DNA of 64,000 bases from Mangrovimicrobium sp048323675. Lineage in GTDB: Bacteria; Pseudomonadota; Gammaproteobacteria; Pseudomonadales; Halieaceae. This document shows positions 44,653 to 54,421 of the stretch, piece by piece. Position 1 is the stretch's first letter, and each line of letters starts with the position of its first letter. The notes beneath the pieces were generated by a model. The model did no database searches and had not been told where the DNA came from. It saw nothing but the letters and a program-made list of their open reading frames with translations. The position numbers and the translations under genes were made by a program. Location: the NCBI RefSeq assembly GCF_048323675.1, contig NZ_JBLWFK010000002.1, forward strand, positions 310,001 to 374,000. Direction: 5' to 3'.

Positions 44653-45765
44653 TCAGTTATCCAGGGCCCCCGCGTCAATCCAGTCGCGAATCAACTGGAT
44701 ATTGGCGCTACTGAGTGGCCCCCCTCCAAGCGGCATACGCAACCCGAAGGGCTGCGTGCCCTCGATTTTCCGGACCAGCAAGCTGTTATCGGCGTCGCCC
44801 GGGATTACCCGGATAAAGGAGGAGTTCTGGGAACTGGGTATATTGACCAGGTTGGCAAAGGACTGCCCCGCTTTCAGGTTCAGGCCTCCGGCGCCGCTGC
44901 CGTGGCAGCCGGAGAAGGCACAGGACACGTTGAACACCCTGGACTGAATCTCGCTGAGCGTGGCAGTGGGCGCCGGTGGCTGGTCTTCGCGGTCTTCGGC
45001 ATTAAATTCGATCCCCTCCGCGGAGGTGCAGGTGTATTCCCGCTGGCCCTTCCAGGCGCCGCCGCCGGTGGTTCTCGGCAGGCCGTCGTCGGCGGGGCAG
45101 ACCGCCCATACGACCTCCCCGGTCAGGCGGGTCACGTGTGTGGACTGCTTGAGGGCCTGCACCGTGACCGAGCAGCGGGAGGCACACTCACCCTCGTCGA
45201 CCCAACTGACGAGCGCGGGAAAATCGCAGTTGTTGTTCCAGGCGGAAAAATCATCGGCATTCTTTGGAAACCTGGGAATCAGGCACTCGGACACGGCGTC
45301 GCCACCGCGACTGATGTCGCGCACGAAGACCGGTTCAATGACAAATTCCTTATCGGAGTCGAGAAACGCGAGCAGCAGGGCAAACTGGTCGAATCTGGTG
45401 GTAGCCAGCAAACATTGCGGATTGCGTGCCCCGCACAGGTAGATGTCGGTCTCGCCAGGGTATTTGTGCCGCCAGTGGGAGAATTGACGTTCATCGTCGA
45501 TGGAATGGGCGATGAAGATTTCGCTGAAGTTGGTATCGCTCACGTCGATGGTGCATTCGTTCCCTGCCTCGCAGAGATAATCTCCCGAGACCGAATCCAC
45601 GTAGCCGTATTCGGGGGTGTGAATGACGATCTTGCAGGCCGACAGGGCAAACAGGGTAGCGAGGACAAAGGCGGGGGCCGCGATGCGTGAGCAAGCTGCA
45701 GGCCGGGAGCGAGGGGTGCCTCTGTCAGGGCGGGATATTATTGCCGGGCGGGATATCATTTTCAT
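44653..45765 (-). CDS. lipoprotein with C-terminal cytochrome-like CX4CH motif
   Basis: A 370-residue lipoprotein with lipobox ALSAC after a long charged N-terminal region, a cysteine-rich middle domain (at least eight cysteines), and a C-terminal domain of about 90 residues with the motif CAFSGCHGSG. That is CX4CH, a variant of the CXXCH heme site found in planctomycete-type cytochrome domains. Whether heme binds is unknown. The ATG at 45765 has GGAG upstream; the frame could start four codons earlier. A CCCTGGAT/ATCCAGGG hairpin (44637-44666) spans its stop. Confidence 0.78.
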   Translation of the reverse strand: MKMISRPAIISRPDRGTPRSRPAACSRIAAPAFVLATLFALSACKIVIHTPEYGYVDSVSGDYLCEAGNECTIDVSDTNFSEIFIAHSIDDERQFSHWRHKYPGETDIYLCGARNPQCLLATTRFDQFALLLAFLDSDKEFVIEPVFVRDISRGGDAVSECLIPRFPKNADDFSAWNNNCDFPALVSWVDEGECASRCSVTVQALKQSTHVTRLTGEVVWAVCPADDGLPRTTGGGAWKGQREYTCTSAEGIEFNAEDREDQPPAPTATLSEIQSRVFNVSCAFSGCHGSGAGGLNLKAGQSFANLVNIPSSQNSSFIRVIPGDADNSLLVRKIEGTQPFGLRMPLGGGPLSSANIQLIRDWIDAGALDN

Positions 45766-46169
45766 AGCGATCTCCACGGATGCCGGGACACGCCGGCTCG
45801 CGTTACCGCACTAAAAATCAGGGCAGCGTAGATCGCGCAAAGTTCTACGCCCATTCCAGCCGGGCGTTCACCTCGATCTCATTCTTTATGATTTCGTCGA
45901 GCAAATGCGCAACGATCATGGTGGCGGCGAGCCGGGCAATGCCCGGTATTTTTTGAACACCGGCCAGCAGGGTTCGAAGTTGTCCCAGCAGGAAAGGTAT
46001 AGTCGACGCGAACCACTCTGTCCAGACGGCTGCGGGCATGCAACTGGACATTTAGCGCAGGGGTATAAGGCAAGCTGATGTCCTACTGGCGAAGGTGGAA
46101 ATCGGGAAACCCATCCTCGGCCAGCAGGGCGGCGGAATCGGCCATCAGCGGCAGCGGAACCGTCGGTGC
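45766..46169. other. 404-base intergenic region
   Basis: The region separates the CX4CH lipoprotein start from the 3' end of the cupin-like gene. The only open frame of interest is a 68-residue minus-strand one (45845-46051) with no ribosome site and no recognised family; its C-terminal half looks like a decayed fragment but I do not call it. No RNA or repeat is seen. Confidence 0.5.
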
Positions 46170-47015
46170 TCAGTAGTTTGGCGCCGGACGAAACCGGCCC
46201 TTGCGCTCCATCCAGTCGGGGAGGACGGGCTGGTAGGGCGGGTTGTAGTTGAAGGCGTGTTGCTCGTCGGTCCAGATATTGACGTGTTCCCCCTCAACGA
46301 AGCGGATCAGCGACACACTGCCGCCGCGGGTGCCGAAGGGGCCGTGGGGAATGTGCGGTGGACGCCAGAAGTAGGCGCCGGCGTGCATGGTGCCCAGATG
46401 GCCGCTGAGATCACCGCTGATCTGGTAGGACTCCTCGGGGGTCGGGTGGGACTCCTGTAAACCGCGAAAATTGATTGGGTGTGACTGCGGCGAGGTCATG
46501 AACAGGAAGGTGCGCTGGCCGGTCACCGGGTCGATCCGCAGGTTCTTGCGGGCGAGGCCGAGGTGCGTCAGCCTGACGTCGTGCACGGTGGTATCCCAGG
46601 ACATGCGGTAGGTGTCCAGGCAGGGAATCGCCTCCCGCCCCTGTGCGCGTGCATCGGCGCCCGCCTTGTCGCTGCTGTAGAGCGCCGGTTCGTGGTCGAA
46701 AAAGCGCAGCACCACTGCGTTTTCCGGCATGTAGCATTTGCTGCGCTCGAAGCCCGCAGGGAAAAATCCGTAACAGCCCGGCGAATAGACAAACTGGTTC
46801 AGGTAGAAACACCCTTCGAGAACAAAAAACTCCTCGTTGCAGGCGAGCCCCTGTGGGTCGCTGCGCTGGTAGCCTTCCGGGTAACGTTGTAGCTGGGTGC
46901 GCGCGCCGGTGTCGTGGTCCACACTGAGCAGTTTCCGCTCCAGGCCGGGAAACACCGGGTCCGCTTCCCAGGCAAGTTCCTGGGCCTGGACAAATTCGAC
47001 GTGATCTCTACTCAT
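46170..47015 (-). CDS. DUF4437/cupin-like protein
   Basis: A 281-residue soluble protein whose two halves look like cupin beta-barrels. The second half has the pattern HAGAYFWRPPHIPHGPFG, with histidines spaced as in metal-binding cupins, and the first half NEEFFVLEGCFYL. Cupins of this kind bind a metal and act as isomerases, oxygenases or binding proteins. GGAGGGG precedes the ATG at 47015. The function is unknown. Confidence 0.72.
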   Translation of the reverse strand: MSRDHVEFVQAQELAWEADPVFPGLERKLLSVDHDTGARTQLQRYPEGYQRSDPQGLACNEEFFVLEGCFYLNQFVYSPGCYGFFPAGFERSKCYMPENAVVLRFFDHEPALYSSDKAGADARAQGREAIPCLDTYRMSWDTTVHDVRLTHLGLARKNLRIDPVTGQRTFLFMTSPQSHPINFRGLQESHPTPEESYQISGDLSGHLGTMHAGAYFWRPPHIPHGPFGTRGGSVSLIRFVEGEHVNIWTDEQHAFNYNPPYQPVLPDWMERKGRFRPAPNY

Positions 47016-47209
47016 GGCCCCTCCAGTGCCAGTCCCTGCGGTTCCCTGCAAGCATCTGTGATGTCGCCGGGAAGCAGGGGCCAGTGTCGCACTGAGAGGG
47101 CCCCAAGTGCATTGAGGAAGATCAAGCCAATCGCCGTCTTGAACGCGTCAGGCGGCGGGCACAGGCCGGGGAGGTCAGGCACCCCGTCGTGGTGATGGGC
47201 AAAGTTGCG

Positions 47210-48037
47210 CTAAGCGACCACATTCCGGGGGGCTGGCGAGGTGATCCGCCCCTTCGTCTGATCGAATGCTTTCACACAGGTGATCAGTTCGGGACTCCCG
47301 CTGCGCTCGAAGAGAAACTCCGAGTTGGCTTCTCCGGTACTCAGGTTTACAAGCCGGAAGCCGTGCTTTTTCTCGAGCAGGTCGACCGTTTCCTGGTCTC
47401 CGGCGTACTCCATGGGCCATCCGCCGAGCCAGTCCCTGATGTCGGCGAAGTAGCTCATTCCGCGCTTGAAACGGTAGCTGAAAATGCGTCTAACCTCTGC
47501 CGGCAAGCGTTTCAGGTCGCGCTGCATGGCGAAGCGCCATATGTACCAGTACACCATATAAAGCTTCTTCAACGAGCCGGCGTTGTTGTACGCCTGCTTG
47601 ACCTCGAGCCAGAACTCCTTTGACGGTTGAAAGTCGGCATCGGCGGAGTAGAGGGCCAGGTAGAACAGCCCTCCATCGGCAACCGTCTTCTGTGCGTTTT
47701 CGATCGCGCGCCACATATCGCCGGTGTGATGCAGGACCCCCCACGAGTAGACGAACGACCATTTGCCCAGTCCTTCGACATAGGCGTCGTCGAGGATGTC
47801 TCCCCGCTCGAAGGTCCAGTTGTCCGGGCGTGCCGCGTGTGTATGGAGCGCGTCCGTCGCCCGCACCGAGTCGGGGTCGTAATCGAGGCTGTGAATCTTT
47901 CGAGCGCCTGCGCGGAGCGCCGCATAGGAGTGCAGGCCGCTGCCGCAACCTATGTCCAGGAAGTCCTCTCCTGCGAGCGAGGAACGTCCGGTGAAGGAGA
48001 GCATTTTCTCCGTCGCCGCCTGCGAACAGGCATCCAT
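47210..48037 (-). CDS. class I SAM-dependent methyltransferase
   Basis: A 275-residue methyltransferase with motif I FLDIGCGSG at about residues 26-34, an acidic residue in LDYDPDSV, and the WGVLHHTGDMW post-motif. The C-terminal 120 residues are helix-rich and aromatic (YMVYWYIWRFAMQRDL), and may recognise the substrate. Its ATG overlaps the stop of the phospholipase gene (ATGA), so the two are co-translated. The N-terminal part before motif I is rather short, so the start may be missed or the protein slightly truncated. The substrate is unknown, and a membrane lipid is an obvious guess given its neighbour. Confidence 0.87.
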   Translation of the reverse strand: MDACSQAATEKMLSFTGRSSLAGEDFLDIGCGSGLHSYAALRAGARKIHSLDYDPDSVRATDALHTHAARPDNWTFERGDILDDAYVEGLGKWSFVYSWGVLHHTGDMWRAIENAQKTVADGGLFYLALYSADADFQPSKEFWLEVKQAYNNAGSLKKLYMVYWYIWRFAMQRDLKRLPAEVRRIFSYRFKRGMSYFADIRDWLGGWPMEYAGDQETVDLLEKKHGFRLVNLSTGEANSEFLFERSGSPELITCVKAFDQTKGRITSPAPRNVVA

Positions 48038-49074
48038 CAGAATCGCTGCAGATAGTCGTTCAGGGCGACGCCGATGCCGATACGCTCGATGTCCTGGTCG
48101 TAGTCGATCAGGCTCTCGCCGGGGCCGTTGTAGTACTGGGCATAAACGCGGAAGACCCGGTTAATCGGGTAGCTCCAGGTCAGCTCGTAGCCGGTGTCCC
48201 GGGTGCCTGGCCGGATCATCGCGGTGAAGGTATTGCGGTTCGGTGCCCAGACGGCGCGCAGGTCCCCATACCCGAGGTACTTGTACATACCGGGATTGTC
48301 GTCGTCCTCTTCGTCTTCCGGAATCCGGTACCACGCCCGCAGCAGGAAGCCCAGGTCGTTACCCACCCCGATCACCGCGCTGCCCATGATCCGGTTCCAG
48401 CTCCGCGAGGTCGGCTCCCCGCGGCCGTTGGACTGGTGATTGAAGCCCAGTGACCAACCGTCGAGACGTGCACCCGCCAGCGCGTAGCTTGTATAACTGC
48501 GAATGTAGACCTCCGGTTCGTAATTCGTTTCACGGAAGGGGGCGGAGAGATCGTCGTTGAAGAGTTGCCAGTAGGAGCGGGTGGTGTAGGACAGGTAGGT
48601 GTCGATGTTGCTGCCGAACATGTTGCGCCACACCGGCGCCTTTATGCTTACCTGGAACTCCATCTCGTTGTTCTGCACCGGATCATCCACCCCTGTGACT
48701 TCCTCGAAAGGTGCCTGGTTGGGTTGGTCCATGTGGGTCCAGATGAGGAAGTTAGGGCGATAGGGAGTGATCGCATACGGGCGCTCCTCTATGCCAGTCT
48801 CCTCCGCAAAGCGTGCCTCGATGGCATTCTGTTCGTACGCAAGTGCCGGTTTTACCGGTCTTTCGGCCATGTTGCCGGCAGGGGGCCCGGCTTGTATCTC
48901 GCAGTTCTTGCGCAGTTCCCCCACCGTGGTTGCCTCGCTGGCGGTCTTCAATGCCTCGAGCAGGCAGGCATCGACGCCGGAGTTGGCCTGCCCCGCAGCA
49001 ATCGAACCCAATGGCGCGGCCAGCAGGGCAATGCCAAGGGCGCCGCGTTTGATCAAGCTTTCCATTGTCATCAT
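48037..49074 (-). CDS. pldA: outer-membrane phospholipase A1
   Basis: A 345-residue beta-barrel enzyme with a signal sequence (ALGIALLAAPLGSIAA) and a mature N-terminal extension. The active-site region reads FNHQSNGRGEPTSRSWNR: His213, Ser215 and Asn227 match His142, Ser144 and Asn156 of E. coli PldA. It hydrolyses phospholipids at the outer membrane, works as a calcium-dependent dimer and is activated by membrane damage. The methyltransferase gene overlaps its stop codon. Confidence 0.93.
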   Translation of the reverse strand: MMTMESLIKRGALGIALLAAPLGSIAAGQANSGVDACLLEALKTASEATTVGELRKNCEIQAGPPAGNMAERPVKPALAYEQNAIEARFAEETGIEERPYAITPYRPNFLIWTHMDQPNQAPFEEVTGVDDPVQNNEMEFQVSIKAPVWRNMFGSNIDTYLSYTTRSYWQLFNDDLSAPFRETNYEPEVYIRSYTSYALAGARLDGWSLGFNHQSNGRGEPTSRSWNRIMGSAVIGVGNDLGFLLRAWYRIPEDEEDDDNPGMYKYLGYGDLRAVWAPNRNTFTAMIRPGTRDTGYELTWSYPINRVFRVYAQYYNGPGESLIDYDQDIERIGIGVALNDYLQRF

Positions 49075-49262
49075 CAGCTAGTCCTTTCGGTGTGAATCGG
49101 TGAAGGCATTGACCACGAGAACGATGACACGCTTCGGTGGATTGCTTTCATAGTGCAGGTAATCGCTTATTAATCCACCTTTCAGCAGGTAGTTCTGGTT
49201 ATCGCTTGCTCCGTGGAATTGGTAGCGGTGCTTCCTGCACTCCCCGGATACGGCCCAGTTTG

Positions 49263-50708
49263 CTATTCGAGACCCAGAAAGGCCAGTGAGCGCGCCTCGA
49301 GATAGGAATAGAACGGGTTCCAGCGCAAGCGTAACAGCGTACTCTCGCTGATCGCCAGCGCACCCTTCTCGCCGCGCAGGGCGATATCGCCGAGCGCGAT
49401 CCCCGGGCTGGGCTGATCGGGATCGCTACCGTAGACCGGGTCGTCCGGCGGGAATGGCAGGGCGACATGCGAAAGCGAGTAGACGTCGGGCGGCCAGCTG
49501 AGGTCCAGGGCTTCGTCGGCAAACCGCAGATGTTCCGGCTGCCAGTGTCGCGCGACGACCCGCGAGCTCTGCGCGGATTCATTGGCGACCAGCGTGAAAT
49601 CGAAGGTGTCACCCGGTGCCTCGCGCAGCGCTTTCAGCATGGCGTCGGGCCGCCAACGCAGCATCTCCTCGATTCCCGCCTGGCGGTTGATGTCGAATAG
49701 CACGAGTTCATTACGTCCCGCCGGGAGGTGACTGAACAGGTGGCTCACCAGCGCCGGGGCCTGCACGGTTGCGTCGATAACCGAGGAAAACGCCAGGATC
49801 GGTGGCATTCCCCTGAGGCCCCCCGGGCCCCGCTTCAGGCGCATGATCTGTTCCTGTATTTGCGCGGTTATCCGGTAGGATACATCCCCGGCGTTTATTG
49901 CGAACGAACCGTATTTGAAGGGCTCGTACTCGGGAAGGATGTCGTTCCAGGCCAGCTTTTCCAGCCCGGGCAAATGGCCGAGGCGGGCCTGCCACACCGC
50001 CAGGGCCGCGGCCGGGGTGACACCGATTTCGGGGGAGTACAGTACCAACCCGGCGAGCCGGGGCGCTTCCGGGGCATCCAGGTTGGCCAGCGCATAGTGC
50101 ACCGCCAGCGCCGCCCCGTTGGAGTAACCCACGATGTAGATCGGTAGCTCCGGCTGGTTCCGGGCCAGGTGATCCAGCGCCAGGCGCACCGCCGCGGCCA
50201 TGTCCTGCCAGGTCACCTCCACCAGGCCGGAGGGCGCAGTGCCGTGACCCGGAACCCGCAGGCCGAGGACGTTGGCCCCCGCGGATTGCAGGCGCTCGCC
50301 GAGATGGTGCAGGCTGTAGGGCGCGTCGGAGAGCCCGTGCACCAGCAGTACCTGCATCCTGGGCGACTCCGCCGGCAGTAGGTAGCTGCGGTTCCAGTTG
50401 ATCGGCCACCGCTGCGGATCAGCCAGGCTGCCGCGCTGGTAGCGGTTGATCCTGAAGCCGCTGGTGGGTGCTGTTTTGGCGTAAACCAGGTTGTCCAGTT
50501 GGGCAAACAGGCGGTCCTCCAGGGCGAGATATTCCTCGAATGTCTCGACAGGGGAATCCACGTCAAATTCTTCGTCCAGTCGGGCGGTGTGCCAGGCCTC
50601 CAGATCGGGCCTGGCATCGAGATAGCGTACGAAAACAACCAACAGCGTTAACGCGGCACCTGCCACGCAGTAGAACGCAATTTTGGCCACCGCTACGATC
50701 AGGCGCAT
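49263..50708 (-). CDS. membrane-anchored alpha/beta hydrolase
   Basis: A 481-residue protein with one N-terminal membrane helix (IAFYCVAGAALTLLVVFV) and a hydrolase domain. The oxyanion region is VHGLSDAPYSL and the nucleophile lies in VGYSNGAA (GxSxG). The Asp and His later in the sequence are in SSVIDATV and LSHVALPF. It is likely a lipase or esterase facing the periplasm. GGGGA lies upstream of the ATG. The natural substrate is unknown. Confidence 0.85.
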   Translation of the reverse strand: MRLIVAVAKIAFYCVAGAALTLLVVFVRYLDARPDLEAWHTARLDEEFDVDSPVETFEEYLALEDRLFAQLDNLVYAKTAPTSGFRINRYQRGSLADPQRWPINWNRSYLLPAESPRMQVLLVHGLSDAPYSLHHLGERLQSAGANVLGLRVPGHGTAPSGLVEVTWQDMAAAVRLALDHLARNQPELPIYIVGYSNGAALAVHYALANLDAPEAPRLAGLVLYSPEIGVTPAAALAVWQARLGHLPGLEKLAWNDILPEYEPFKYGSFAINAGDVSYRITAQIQEQIMRLKRGPGGLRGMPPILAFSSVIDATVQAPALVSHLFSHLPAGRNELVLFDINRQAGIEEMLRWRPDAMLKALREAPGDTFDFTLVANESAQSSRVVARHWQPEHLRFADEALDLSWPPDVYSLSHVALPFPPDDPVYGSDPDQPSPGIALGDIALRGEKGALAISESTLLRLRWNPFYSYLEARSLAFLGLE

Positions 50709-50903
50709 TGCCAGTCCCCGAGTTTTATCTTTCCCAGTGCGCCTGACCCGTGTTGCTGTAGTGCAGTCTGGCTGTCCGGGCGCGAGTAGGATGATAGACC
50801 AGGTGGCACGGATCAGGCAGGGGCCAGAATCGTAGGAGAAGGTTGGTTTAGAACCAGAGCAGTCCTTTTCGTGGTTTTTGTTCTTCGACTGATGAAAGCA
50901 TTT

Positions 50904-51842
50904 TTATTCCTGGCAAGGTTCCGGCTTCTGGCTCAAGGCGAATTCCAGCGCCGCTGTCACCGCAGCGACCTGTGCCTGGATACAGTTTTCCGGGTCCACT
51001 CGCGGACTGTCCGGATAGACTTCGGTGGTAGTGCGGAACGGGGCATTGGTCACGCCTGCACACAACCCGAGTTGGCGCACCGGGTAGTTGATTACGCCAT
51101 GCTGGGCCATCGGGTCACCCAGCAGGTTACCGTCCTCGTCCGCCGGGGCGATGTGGGTGACTTTCGCTACGGCCTCGATGATCGCTTGCTGTAAGCCGGG
51201 GGCGGGCTGGGCGCTATCGCCAACCAGGTAAAAACCGTCGGGGATATGCCAGACGGCCTGGGTGATACCGTCCCGCGCTTCCAGGGCGGGGCGGAATTCA
51301 CTGTTGTCCGTGTCGGTGGTTTCGTGCAGGTCGATGTGGAGCAGGAAATCGCCCTCGACGGTTTTCAGCCAATCCATCAGTGCTATCGCTTCCGGAGATT
51401 CGCTGCCGGCGCGAAAAGATCGGTTGGGGTCCACGGCTGCAGGGTTCCAGCGGTTGATGGTCTCGTAAGCCCAGGGGCTGACTGCGGGCGCCACCAGCAG
51501 GTTGCAGCGCTGCAGATAGTCTGTCGCACAGCTTTGCAGTAAACGCAGGGCCCCCTGAACGCCGCTGGTTTCATAGCCGTGGACGCCACCGGTCACCAGG
51601 GCACAGGGCTTTGCCGGGTCCCAGTCGCGGTTGCGCACTGCAAAGAGGGGATAGCGCCCGGGGTCGATGGGCAGCGCGCCGTACTGTTCCAGTCGCAGCG
51701 GGCTCGGCAGGTCGCGCAAGCTGTCGAGAACCTCTTCGGCATAGGACCGCCTGACCGCCTGCATGGCGAACCAGGCCTGCTTTTCGCTGCCGGACCAGGG
51801 AATACCGGGTGTCCCGATGGGGTACTGTGGAGAGTCGGCCAC
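50904..51842 (-). CDS. M14-like zinc carboxypeptidase / deacylase
   Basis: A 312-residue metallopeptidase-fold protein. Zinc ligands are expected in GGVHGYETSG (HxxE) and in HIDLHETTDT, with DPNRSF between them as in succinylglutamate desuccinylase and aspartoacylase. The end is FRTTTEVYPDSP, with the base Glu. It removes an acyl or terminal amino-acid group from a small molecule or peptide. GTG at 51842 has AGAGG five bases upstream; the frame opens two codons earlier. It is divergent from the DUF1214 gene. Confidence 0.85.
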   Translation of the reverse strand: MADSPQYPIGTPGIPWSGSEKQAWFAMQAVRRSYAEEVLDSLRDLPSPLRLEQYGALPIDPGRYPLFAVRNRDWDPAKPCALVTGGVHGYETSGVQGALRLLQSCATDYLQRCNLLVAPAVSPWAYETINRWNPAAVDPNRSFRAGSESPEAIALMDWLKTVEGDFLLHIDLHETTDTDNSEFRPALEARDGITQAVWHIPDGFYLVGDSAQPAPGLQQAIIEAVAKVTHIAPADEDGNLLGDPMAQHGVINYPVRQLGLCAGVTNAPFRTTTEVYPDSPRVDPENCIQAQVAAVTAALEFALSQKPEPCQE

Positions 51843-52035
51843 GATCACCTCTGCGCGCGGAGAGTCGGCGAATATTACTACAGCTGATTTCGTTCAGGGC
51901 GACTATCCGGTTCACGCGGATGAATCTGCCAATGTCCTGGCAGGGGAAGTCGCTTCGCCAGGTTGGCGCGCCTTGCACTCGTGGGCATCAGCGTATAATG
52001 TGAAACTATTATTTATAAAAACAATATCGCCTGTC

Positions 52036-53214
52036 ATGTCCAATACAGACCCGCTCGCCCCCTGGGAAGAATACGTCGATCTGCTCAAACCCGGAGCCGG
52101 CCTGTTGCGCCGGACCTGGCGTCCTGACGACCCGGAGTATCGCGCGGATGTCTACCGCCAGCTGGCGATGAACCTGTCCTACGCCTATTTCCAGTATTTC
52201 CAGTCCGATCCGCTGCATCCCGAATTCATGCCGCTGTGGAATTCGGTCTACCTCCTGCAGCCCAACCCGGACGACGTCTACTACTACGCCCCCATTGACG
52301 GGCGGCGGCGCTACCGTATCGCAGGTGATCGCGGCGGCACCTTCCTCGTCCACTTCCAGTTCGGGGCGGGGATGATGGGGATGGTGTACCCACCGGGCAG
52401 GCAGATCAACTACCTGGATGCGCGTGAACTGGATGTCGGTGCCGATGGCAGCTTCGAATTTATCGCCAGTGCAGAGTGTCCCCCGGGTTATAGCGGTACC
52501 TGGCACCCACTGGACCCTGCCTGTGACTTCATGATGGTGCGACTGCGCTCCTACGACTGGGGCGGGGAGGCCGATACGCGGCTGGCAATCGAATGCCTTG
52601 ATGCGCCGCCGCTAAAGCCCCGTATGACAGCGGGGGATATCGATGCCAGGCTGCGTTCGATGTTTACCCTGTCCGAGCGCTGGAGCCGTCTCTGGTTCGA
52701 TTACCAGGTCGAACTGCTCGATCGCCTCGGCACGAATACTTTCGAGCTCAACCGTTTCGAGGGCATGGGCATCCAGAACCAGGACTACTGGACCGCGGTG
52801 TTCGACCTACAGGAGGGAGAGGCACTACTGCTGGAGTCGGACCTGCCTGAGCAGCGTCGCTACTGGAACGTGCAACTCAACGACCCGTATTTCAATGCCG
52901 TGGAGTTTGTCTACCGCCAGACCAGCCTCAACGGTCATACCGCCAGCGTCGACCCCGACGGGCGATTCCGGGCCGTCATCGCCATCGAGGACCCGGGTGT
53001 CGCCAACTGGCTGGATCCCGGCGGCTTTCGGCAGGGCACGGTGTTCGGTCGCTGGATGGAGTGCGACGCCGCCCCGGTGCCCACCCTGACCAGGATTTCG
53101 CTGGCGTCCCTGGAAACCGCGCTACCCGATGGCATGGCGCGGGTAACACCGGAGCAACGGGCGGCCGCTTTGCGCGCGCGCCGGATGGGCGCACAGTTGC
53201 GTCGTCGCTGGTAA
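52036..53214 (+). CDS. DUF1214 domain protein
   Basis: A 392-residue soluble protein whose C-terminal third is the DUF1214 domain (RYWNVQLNDPYFNAVEF, then DPDGRFRAVIAIEDPG). The first 200 residues match the accompanying N-terminal region of such proteins. Function unknown, often found in steroid- and lipid-degrading bacteria. The start at 52036 has a poor ribosome site; the frame opens 91 codons earlier but that part overlaps the M14 gene. It is the first gene of an operon with a sulfotransferase and an alcohol dehydrogenase. Confidence 0.83.
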   Translation: MSNTDPLAPWEEYVDLLKPGAGLLRRTWRPDDPEYRADVYRQLAMNLSYAYFQYFQSDPLHPEFMPLWNSVYLLQPNPDDVYYYAPIDGRRRYRIAGDRGGTFLVHFQFGAGMMGMVYPPGRQINYLDARELDVGADGSFEFIASAECPPGYSGTWHPLDPACDFMMVRLRSYDWGGEADTRLAIECLDAPPLKPRMTAGDIDARLRSMFTLSERWSRLWFDYQVELLDRLGTNTFELNRFEGMGIQNQDYWTAVFDLQEGEALLLESDLPEQRRYWNVQLNDPYFNAVEFVYRQTSLNGHTASVDPDGRFRAVIAIEDPGVANWLDPGGFRQGTVFGRWMECDAAPVPTLTRISLASLETALPDGMARVTPEQRAAALRARRMGAQLRRRW

Positions 53215-53228
53215 CGAAGGAGAAAGCC

Positions 53229-54410
53229 ATGGCCTGGGACCCACAATGGAAAGCCCCCGAACGCTTTTATGGCAGCGAGGATTACCTGCATTCGGCGGCG
53301 AGCGCGATGACCGGGCTCGACGATTTTGGCGATGATGGTTACCGCTCCGGGCTGGCTGTTGTCCTGGCCTCCATGGATGCCGACCCGCGCTTTACCCTGC
53401 CCGGGCGACAGCTGGCGTGGGATGCGGTGCTGCTGACACTGATGGCGCGACTGTATGCCCAACAGGGCTGGCGGGACCACCCGGGCTGGCGCGATCGACG
53501 TATCGAGAAACCGGTGATTATCACCGGGCTGGTACGTTCGGGTACCACGGCACTGCACAAGCTGATGGGCGCAGACCCGCAGTTCCAGGGGCTGGAGCAC
53601 TGGCTGACAGTGGCGCCGATGCCGCGACCCGCGCGGGAGACCTGGGAGTCACACCCCGCCTATCGGCGCGCACTGGATTACCTCGCCCGCCTGTTCGGGG
53701 TGTCGCCGGAGGCCGCGGCCACCCATAACATCGTCGCCCATGAGTACGACGAATGCCTCGAACTGCAGCGCCAGAATTTCGTCAGTAACCGCTGGGCCTG
53801 CACCTGGTATTCCGCGGGTTACGACGCCTGGTGGCAGACCCAGGACGAGCGCCCCAGCTTTGACCGCTACGTCGATAATCTCAAGCTGATAGGCTGTTAC
53901 GACGAGCGCCGCTGGTTATTGAAGAACCCCGGCACCGCGGGGCATCTCGACTGGGTTTTCGAGCACTTCCCCGACGCCTGTATCGTGCAGATGCACCGGC
54001 ACCCCCTGCGCGCGGTCCCCTCGATCAGCAGTACGATCCAGTTCATCCACAATGCCTTTGAAGGCGACGGTGCCCGGGTTACGGCGCCGCTGTTGGGTGT
54101 TCGCGAAATGCACAAGTGGATCGCGATGATCGAAGCGGGAACGCCGACACGCGATCGTCACCCGGACAGTTTCATGGACGTCTATCACAGGGACCTCCAC
54201 GCGGACCCGATGAAAGTGATCAGGCAAATCTACGACCGTTTTGACCTGGACATGTCCGCGGAGGCGGAGCAGCTGATTGCCGCGCGGATCGCGGCCAATC
54301 CCGAGGGGCAGGTGGAACACCACTATGACCTGGCCGATTTCGGCCTCAGTGAACGGCAAATCCTGGCGCGCTACCACGGGTATATCGAGCGCTACCAGCC
54401 ACAGTTGTAG
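53229..54410 (+). CDS. sulfotransferase family protein
   Basis: A 393-residue sulfotransferase. The PAPS 5'-phosphosulfate loop is GLVRSGTTALHKL and the 3'-phosphate region is MHRHPLRAVPSIS; the catalytic base is probably in the region following. It transfers sulfate from PAPS to a hydroxyl, perhaps on a sterol-like or other lipid. GAAGGAG precedes the ATG at 53229, and it lies 14 bases after the DUF1214 gene. Confidence 0.88.
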   Translation: MAWDPQWKAPERFYGSEDYLHSAASAMTGLDDFGDDGYRSGLAVVLASMDADPRFTLPGRQLAWDAVLLTLMARLYAQQGWRDHPGWRDRRIEKPVIITGLVRSGTTALHKLMGADPQFQGLEHWLTVAPMPRPARETWESHPAYRRALDYLARLFGVSPEAAATHNIVAHEYDECLELQRQNFVSNRWACTWYSAGYDAWWQTQDERPSFDRYVDNLKLIGCYDERRWLLKNPGTAGHLDWVFEHFPDACIVQMHRHPLRAVPSISSTIQFIHNAFEGDGARVTAPLLGVREMHKWIAMIEAGTPTRDRHPDSFMDVYHRDLHADPMKVIRQIYDRFDLDMSAEAEQLIAARIAANPEGQVEHHYDLADFGLSERQILARYHGYIERYQPQL

Positions 54411-54421
54411 GGAGAACTCGC

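Noticed and set aside
45845..46051. A 68-residue minus-strand frame
   Set aside because: Part of it looks protein-like, but it has no ribosome site, no recognised family and poor position, so it could only be a decayed fragment.
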